A stretch of 64,000 nucleotides of DNA from Liquidambar formosana (Eukaryota > Streptophyta > Magnoliopsida > Saxifragales > Altingiaceae), in contig CM077828.1 in the NCBI GenBank assembly GCA_039720395.1, forward strand, positions 28,578,069-28,642,068, read 5' to 3'. Made by a program: the position numbers and the translations under genes. Every line of letters starts with the position of its first letter. Position 1 is the stretch's first letter. The notes under the pieces are model-generated. The model saw only the letters and a list, made by a program, of their open reading frames with translations. It ran no database searches and was not told where the DNA came from. This document shows, one piece after another, positions 58,370-64,000 of this stretch.

Positions 58370-59591
58370 CTAGAGTGGACCCGCGCGATGCGCGGGAACC
58401 AAATAGTAATTTTATTTAAAATGCTTAAATAAATACCAAAAATGCTATTATTCTCTCTTAGTCTAGTTAAACAGGATTATTAGAAAAAAGACATTTAAGT
58501 ATTTAACAATCAATGTGAAATAAAAAAAAATAATTAAACTTAAGTAGTCAAGTTTTCAAGTTTACCGAACAACCTTTTAGTGTTAATCCTCTAATCAAAA
58601 TTATTCTTTCAACAACTTTAATTAAAATACTTATCAAAAAAAAAAAAAACCCCTTTGTATTAGAGAAATGATAAAGAAAGTTGTAAAGTGGGAAGGAAAG
58701 AAAAAAATAATAATAATAAAAAAAGAACGAAAAGGATAGGTGAAAAGAAGTGGAGAGGAAGGCTGTAACTAAAAAAAGGGGGAATAGATAGGAGAAAGTG
58801 CTGCTCACGCCTCTTTTTTTTATTTTTTATTTTTATTTTTCCTCCTCTTTTTGTTTTTTCCTCTCTGTTACACTCTTTTTTCCTCCTCAGTTTTTTCTTT
58901 CTCCACAGTCACTCTCTCTCTCTTTCTCTTCCTTTATCTCCCCCCTCCCCTCTTTTTCCTCCTCTTTTGTTTTTTTCTCTCCACCGTCACGCTCTTTCTT
59001 CCTCTTCTTTTTTTCTTTCTCCACAGTCATTCTCTCTGTCACTCTCTCTCTTCCTTTATCTCCCCCCCTCTCTCCTTCCATCTTCCTCTATTTCTCCTTC
59101 TTCTCTGCCTCGCCATTTCACAGATGAGAAAGAAAGTGAGTCGCAGAATGAATGGCAGAGAACCCACGCCATTTCATCAGCAACGGAGGGATCACCGACG
59201 GCGGTGGGTCGGAGGAGTTTAAATCTTAATGTCCGGTGAGAATCACCACCATTGACTTCTGCTGCTGCAATGTGGACTGCCTTCTCCTAATGTCGGGAAG
59301 GCTGATCTCGCCGATCTCGCCGACTCTGACTCTCTAAGGCTTCTCTCGCCGGATCTGGTTTTATGTATGAAATTTGAAAAGGGGGAAAAAAAAAAAAAAA
59401 AGGAAGAAGACGGAAAGAGAGAAGATAGTGCGTACGAAGAAGAAAGAAGAAAAAAAAAAAAAAAAGTTGCTGACATCATGGTGTGGGCCCAAAAGTGAGG
59501 AGAATGCAAGTATTTGGAGGGAAGGTTTATGAAGAAGCCATCTCAGCATTAGCTGATGTCAGCATAATAACTCTTAATTATAATATGTAAT

Positions 59592-59594
<3 letters not shown>
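58370..59594 (-). mobile_element. Non-autonomous Helitron inserted into an (AT)n tract
   Basis: On the minus strand it starts A|TCTATTACATATTATAATT at 59594 and ends with a perfect 7-bp-stem hairpin CCCGCGC-ATC-GCGCGGG (58380-58396), six bases, then CTAG|T at 58370. The flanks are (AT)n on both sides (58350-58369 and 59595-59650), showing it split a microsatellite. The interior is strongly CT/GA-rich with no coding support. Confidence 0.88.

Positions 59595-59650
<56 letters not shown>
59595..59650. repeat. (TA)n microsatellite
   Basis: About 28 TA units, the continuation of the (AT)n at 58350-58369 across the Helitron. Confidence 0.9.
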
Positions 59651-59652
<2 letters not shown>

Positions 59653-60353
59653 ATGGCCTGTTACCTAATAGAATTGTAATTAATCAAATCATTGAATTAT
59701 TAATATTAATATTTTTATATTTAAATTATGTAATCACCCTCATCTAAAAGTAGTATAATCAAATATTTTACTACTATTTCTACAATAATAATATAATAAT
59801 CCTTGTTATTATTATAAACCTATTACTGCCAAAGATGCAATAAATAATGTGTTCGGGTCAAAATCTCAAGAGGTTGGTTGAGTTGGTCGCCACATCTACG
59901 TCTTGTGAAACGGAAGTTATTGGGTCCGATTCTTCTTACTCTCAAAGAATCATCTTGGCATTTATGTCTGGGCCTTCACTTGGGTGTTGAGGCCTTTACC
60001 CTGCTTGAAACCAAGGACTAGCCGATTTTACAATCGGATACCTTGGGCCTATCCTAAAGAAGTGGGGAAAGAGGTGTTGGGTCTAGCCCAAAGGGCCCAG
60101 TTACCGTGTTGTTGTTCTGAAAGCCTTTGCTACTCTCCCTGTTAGTGTCGCTAAGGCTGTTGATATTGACAAGAGGCTGATTTGGGGAACAAGTGGAGGA
60201 GAGATGAGAGCAATTGAGGTGAATTAAATGGAAATATTATTCTTTGGTTTCGTATTTACTAAATCTCCAAGTTGGTGGGCCAAGTAGGCGGAGACAATAT
60301 ACTCAAACAATGGGTCAGCCGTGAGTGGGGAATGATGGCCATGGGCTTCATCC
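59651..60353. other. Intergenic, no gene
   Basis: Mixed-composition sequence (59.85-60.35 kb less AT-rich than usual) without a sustained frame. Probably degraded repeat. Confidence 0.35.
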
Positions 60354-60752
60354 GGTCAGGCTGTTGCAACCCCACATTCTTATCACCCCACCTCCCATCC
60401 TTTAGGTTTTTAAGGTTTTATGCAAAATATAAAAGGTTTTTATGAAAATCGGCCGTGATGTCCACTAGAAAAAATTATTTTGAACAACTTTGTAGAAGAA
60501 AGTTTTTCTTAAATCTATCGTTTAAATATACCTTTTAGCCATTTATAGCCTTTATTTCATTTTTTGCGAAAAAGTCTACCTAAACGATAGATTTTGGAAA
60601 AACTTTCTTTTACAAAGTTGTTCAAAATAATGTTTTCTAGTGGACTAAGTGACCGGTTTTTGCAAAAACCTTTTATATTTTTCATGAAATCTTAAAAAAC
60701 CAAAAAGAAAGGGGTCGGGTTATAAGAATGGGGGGTTGCAATAGCCGTTCCC
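60354..60752. mobile_element. Mutator-type MITE, family M, copy 8
   Basis: The right end GGGTTGCAATAGCCGTTCCC and all inner motifs are conserved; the left end is diverged (GGTCAGGCTGTTGCAACC). No clear TSD. Confidence 0.8.
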
Positions 60753-61638
60753 ATAGAGCAATTATTCAAAGCCCACAAGGATTTCTAAGGCCTCCCGTCT
60801 ATGGATTGATCGGTTCAAAGTCGTGCATGACATTCACATACGTGCGTGTGATTATCACGCACCGTTTTGCATTGTCCAATATATACGGACAGTGTGGGAC
60901 GTCCAGCACTCGATCTATTAAATTCATATCGGCTAATAGCTCATGCATAAAGATGGCTTGCAATAGATTATTCCAAACTGTTAAAACAAAAAACAGAAAT
61001 CCATTGCAATTACAGAAAATAAGAAACTAAAGAATAAGATACATCACATTTAGAGAACAACCCAGGCTTTTTGACAAATCAATTAAGGAGAGTGCAACGA
61101 CGGTACCACATGAAGAGGGATCTTCTTATGCATAACTAGCCCATAACTCTCACTCATGTCCAAGGCCTTCCCATTTGCACCACCAGCCAACTCCCAATTG
61201 AACCAGTACAAGAGATTAGCAAGCACACATTTAGCTCCAACAATCCCAAATGTGATCCCAGGGCAACGCCTTCGCCGGGCACCAAATGGGATGAATTGGA
61301 AGTCTTGGCCTTTGAAATCAACTGGGTTGTTCTCAAATCTCTCTGGGAGAAACTCTTCTGACCTGTCCCACAATTTGGGGTCCCTTTGAATTGCCCATAC
61401 ATTGATGAAAACTCTTGTTTTCGGAGGAATATCGTAATCTCCCAGTGTAATACTCGCAGTTGATTCTCTAGGAATCAAGAAAGGGACAGGAGCATGTAAT
61501 CTTAATGCCTCTTTGAGATCTTTGATTTCTTTCCTACCACTCTTCTTATCTCTTCTTGGGCTTTCCTCATCATAGTTGGGTTTTTCACTAACTCAACCAT
61601 CGCCCATTCTATGGTCACTGAAGTAGTATCAGTTCCTG

Positions 61639-61960
61639 GGCTCTTTTCCTTAAATAGTAGGTTTTTTAGACTTTATTCTAACTTTGGTGTGAATTTAAAT
61701 TTTATTCCCAAACAGCGATAAATCGTGGTTGCTAACCACGATTTTAATAAAATCGTGGTTAGCAACCACGATTTTAGCTTTAGGTATACAACCACAATTT
61801 TGAACTTAATTCCCACACAGTGATAAATCGTGGTTGCTAACCACGATTTTATTAAAATCGTGGTTAGCAACCACGATTTATCACTGTGTGGGAATTAAGT
61901 TCAAAATCACACCAATGTTGGAATAAATTCTAAAAAACCTACCATTTTGGGAAATGAGCC
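61639..61960. mobile_element. MITE in P450 copy 3, 10-bp TSD, Mutator-like
   Basis: 322 bp, flanked by TCAGTTCCTG at 61629-61638 and 61961-61970 (both match P450 coding sequence). TIRs of about 32 bp start GGCTCTTTTCC and GGCTCATTTCC and both run into GTAGGTTTTTTAGA. A 9-10 bp TSD points to the Mutator superfamily. The interior is two palindromes (61720-61775 and 61797-61907). Confidence 0.9.
61797..61907. repeat. 111-bp perfect palindrome
   Basis: The two halves (61797-61851 and 61853-61907) are exact reverse complements around a single central base at 61852. The core ATCGTGGTTGCTAACCACGA is itself palindromic in part and also makes up the neighbouring palindrome at 61720-61775. Confidence 0.9.
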
Positions 61961-63454
61961 TCAGTTCCTGCAATAAATATGTCCTGTATCCAAACAAAAA
62001 CACAGCTTAGAATTCATGAGGAACACATATTTACGTGGTTCAACAAAACTTTATCTTGTGGTTACCCATATACTGTTACAAAAAAATCTGGTAAGGTAAA
62101 GTGTATAGTACCATTAGGCTCCACATTACCGATCAAGAAAGATTATGTGTTTGTCTTTTGCGTGAGCGTGCACATGTGTGTTAGTTTGGATGTGTGTGTG
62201 TGCGCGCATGCAAGCGGCTACGTACCATTAGGATTGCTTTGAGATTGTCTTGAGTGAGATTAATGTTGATCACTCCATCCTTCTGAAGACTCAGCAGGAT
62301 TTCCACTAGGTCTTTCTTATCATTGTGGTGATCATCATCACTCTTTGAAGACTTTTGTTCATCGATCACCTGATCAAGGAAAGCATTTAATGCTCCAGAA
62401 GTCTTCTTCAGACTTGCATCCAAGCCCGTAAGAGCATCCATCCATCCCAGAGAAGGAAAGAAATCTTGAAAGCAAAAAGCTCCAAACAGCTCCATTGCCC
62501 TTCTTGCTAACTCTCCAAAACTTTTCTTACCATCTTCTCTCTCAAATTCCCGACCAAATACAGCTTTCGAAACAACACTATTCGAGATATTAGCCAGCAT
62601 CTCACCCAAATTAACCGAAGCTCCATTGAGACACGAACGACGTATCTTCTCAATCAAATTTGCAACCTCTTGTTCCCTCACAGACTGGAATGATTGCACC
62701 CTTTTGGTACTCAATAGCTCAACAACACTAATCTTTCTCACTTGTTTCCAATAGTCACCATATGGACAAAATGCTACATCACTACACCCATAGAAGACAT
62801 AACGAGAAGCCTTCGTTTGGACACTATTTGCGAAATTTGTGTCATAGGTGTTCATGATTTCTCTAGCTAATTAAATCTGCAGATGAGACGACTAGAGTTG
62901 GAGCATTGCCCAAGTGTAGAAGCAACAAAGGGCCATACTTCTCAGAGAGGGCTTGAAAGGAGCGGTGAGGGAGTGTTCCTAGCTGGTGAAGATTGCCAAT
63001 AATCGGTTGCTTTGGCGGCGATGGAGGTAACTTAAGTTTGTCAACTCTAGGGAGCTTAATAAGCAAATATACAAAGCACCAGAGGAGAAGAAGTGGGAAG
63101 AGGAAGGAAGTGAACAGAGTGGCTCTGTGTAGCTCTTGCCAGAATTGTTGCAACACTACTTTTAGTAGAGCCATATTCCCTCTTCTACTACTACACATTG
63201 AACTAAAAATCCATTGAATATATAGCACTTGGGCATGTTTTCGTGGCTGTGGTGTGAAGAAGAAAAAAAAAATTGCTTTCGTTCACAAATCGCTTTTGAT
63301 AAACACCTCGCAGCAACCAAACCCAATTTTTTTGTTCCCACAGCCTGGCCTTGCAGTGGCATTTTAAGTGGGGAAAGAAAAAAAAAATGAGAGTAGCAGG
63401 ATTCAAGCAACCGAATTTCCAAAAATATAATGGGTCACATGCTTCATGTTGAGT

Positions 63455-63938
63455 CATGGGCAAAGCCAGATAGTAGTGAGGAGAAAGAGAATTTTTTTAA
63501 TTTTTTAATTTTTTAATTTTTTTTTTTTTTTTTAAGTTGGCCGGACCTCACTCGCACTTGATTCAATGGATACATTGATCCTTTCCCAATAAACCGAACA
63601 TGCTCCTACAAAATTCAACTGATATCATTGATTTCTTTTCCTAGAAACATTACAATGTTTGCATAAAGCAAAAGGATTCAATGGTGAAGTGACTTTCTTA
63701 AGAAAAAAAAAAAAAAAAGAGAAAAAAAATCATTTCATGTGTCAAAATATTTTGGACTAATGTTTGCACAAAACAAAATTTTGGTTGAAATCCTAACCCA
63801 CCTCAACGTTAGCATAAAAGAAAATTTTGAACTCATATTAGCATAAAAGAAGCATCGATTTTTTGAATTAGGATAAACTACTAACAGTTAATAAAACAAA
63901 AGTTGCCTCCCCAAATTAAATTTTTGACTCCGTCCCTG
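63455..63938. mobile_element. hAT-type MITE upstream of P450 copy 3, 8-bp TSD TGTTGAGT
   Basis: 484 bp flanked by TGTTGAGT at 63447-63454 and 63939-63946. Ends CATGGGCAAAGCCAGA and, inverted, CAGGGACGGAGTCAAA match the CAGGGGCGGAGCCAG type of plant hAT termini. The 5' flank of P450 copy 2 (57105-57160) shows the uninterrupted site. Confidence 0.85.
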
Positions 63939-64000
63939 TGTTGAGTTGATCATAAGAGTTGGTGATTAACAAGCTTGGCAATAGTAAAAATAATTAATAA

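Larger units (their letters stand above)
61083..63174 (-). pseudogene. CYP71-type cytochrome P450, copy 3, multiply disrupted
   Basis: Exon 1 63174-62226 and exon 2 61983-61083. Four lesions are visible. First, a 4-bp insertion near 62868-62876 after SSADL leads at once to a TAG. Second, a 322-bp MITE (61639-61960) sits inside the I-helix codons AGTDTT. Third, about 43 bp between KKSK and the K-helix are missing (near 61518), shifting the frame. Fourth, the haem loop reads FGARRRRCPG, so the conserved first Gly is Arg although the Cys is kept. Outside these sites it aligns well with copies 1 and 2 ([24 protein letters not shown]). The intron (61984-62225) retains GT-AG ends. Confidence 0.9.

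Noticed and set aside
58798..59239. Overlapping Phe/Ser/Leu-rich ORFs of 90-123 codons
   Set aside because: Products of a CT-rich tract inside a Helitron; low-complexity composition and open in several frames.
62020..62080. 'tttacgtggtt' motif in the intron of P450 copy 3 as an LTR remnant
   Set aside because: Only a short match to the copia U5 motif; no ends or TSD, so not reported as an element.
1..64000. tRNA, rRNA or snRNA genes
   Set aside because: Searched by eye for clover-leaf A/B boxes with proper arms; only degenerate SINE-like boxes were found.

Overview
This window is AT-rich nuclear DNA from a flowering plant, very probably a woody or long-lived eudicot. The evidence is spliced genes with GT-AG introns (plant-type quinolinate synthase with a fused SufE domain, NRT3/NAR2 nitrate-transport partner, LysM receptor-like kinase, CYP71-type P450s, 8-cysteine lipid-transfer proteins) set in dense plant transposon debris: Helitrons, Mutator-, hAT- and mariner-type MITEs, solo LTRs, a LINE and an endogenous pararetrovirus-like segment. 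I cannot name the species.

Layout. 1-19 kb is a nest of local segmental duplications around two minus-strand lipid-transfer-protein (LTP) genes (9.9-10.3 and 12.1-12.9 kb). The first LTP unit was enlarged by a 3.2-kb Helitron (5.6-8.8 kb) and a solo LTR next to the stop codon; the second unit lacks both and acts as the empty site. The second LTP carries about 41 copies of a four-residue Ala-Pro repeat inside its 8-cysteine fold. 20.6-21.9 kb is a solo LTR. 23.4-24.9 kb is an NRT3-type gene (plus). 26.3-29.0 kb is an ADP-ribose/CDP-alcohol diphosphatase-like gene (minus, 5'-UTR intron). 30.5-37.1 kb is a seven-exon quinolinate synthase gene (minus) with a Helitron in intron 2. 42.2-44.1 kb is an intronless LysM receptor-like pseudokinase (plus). 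46.3-48.8 kb is a 1.2-kb-arm inverted repeat of pararetrovirus-like sequence. 49.5-63.2 kb holds three tandem minus-strand CYP71-type P450 genes, each with at least one frame-breaking lesion; the third is also split by a MITE that contains a 111-bp near-perfect palindrome.

The intact genes do not form a pathway; they are independent housekeeping, transport, metabolism or signalling genes. What unites the window is transposon-driven remodelling: at least ten insertions can be delimited by target-site duplications or by comparison with a duplicated empty copy, and transposon or slippage events have altered the LTP and P450 families. Exon structures were deduced by hand from splice consensus, frame continuity and family resemblance.
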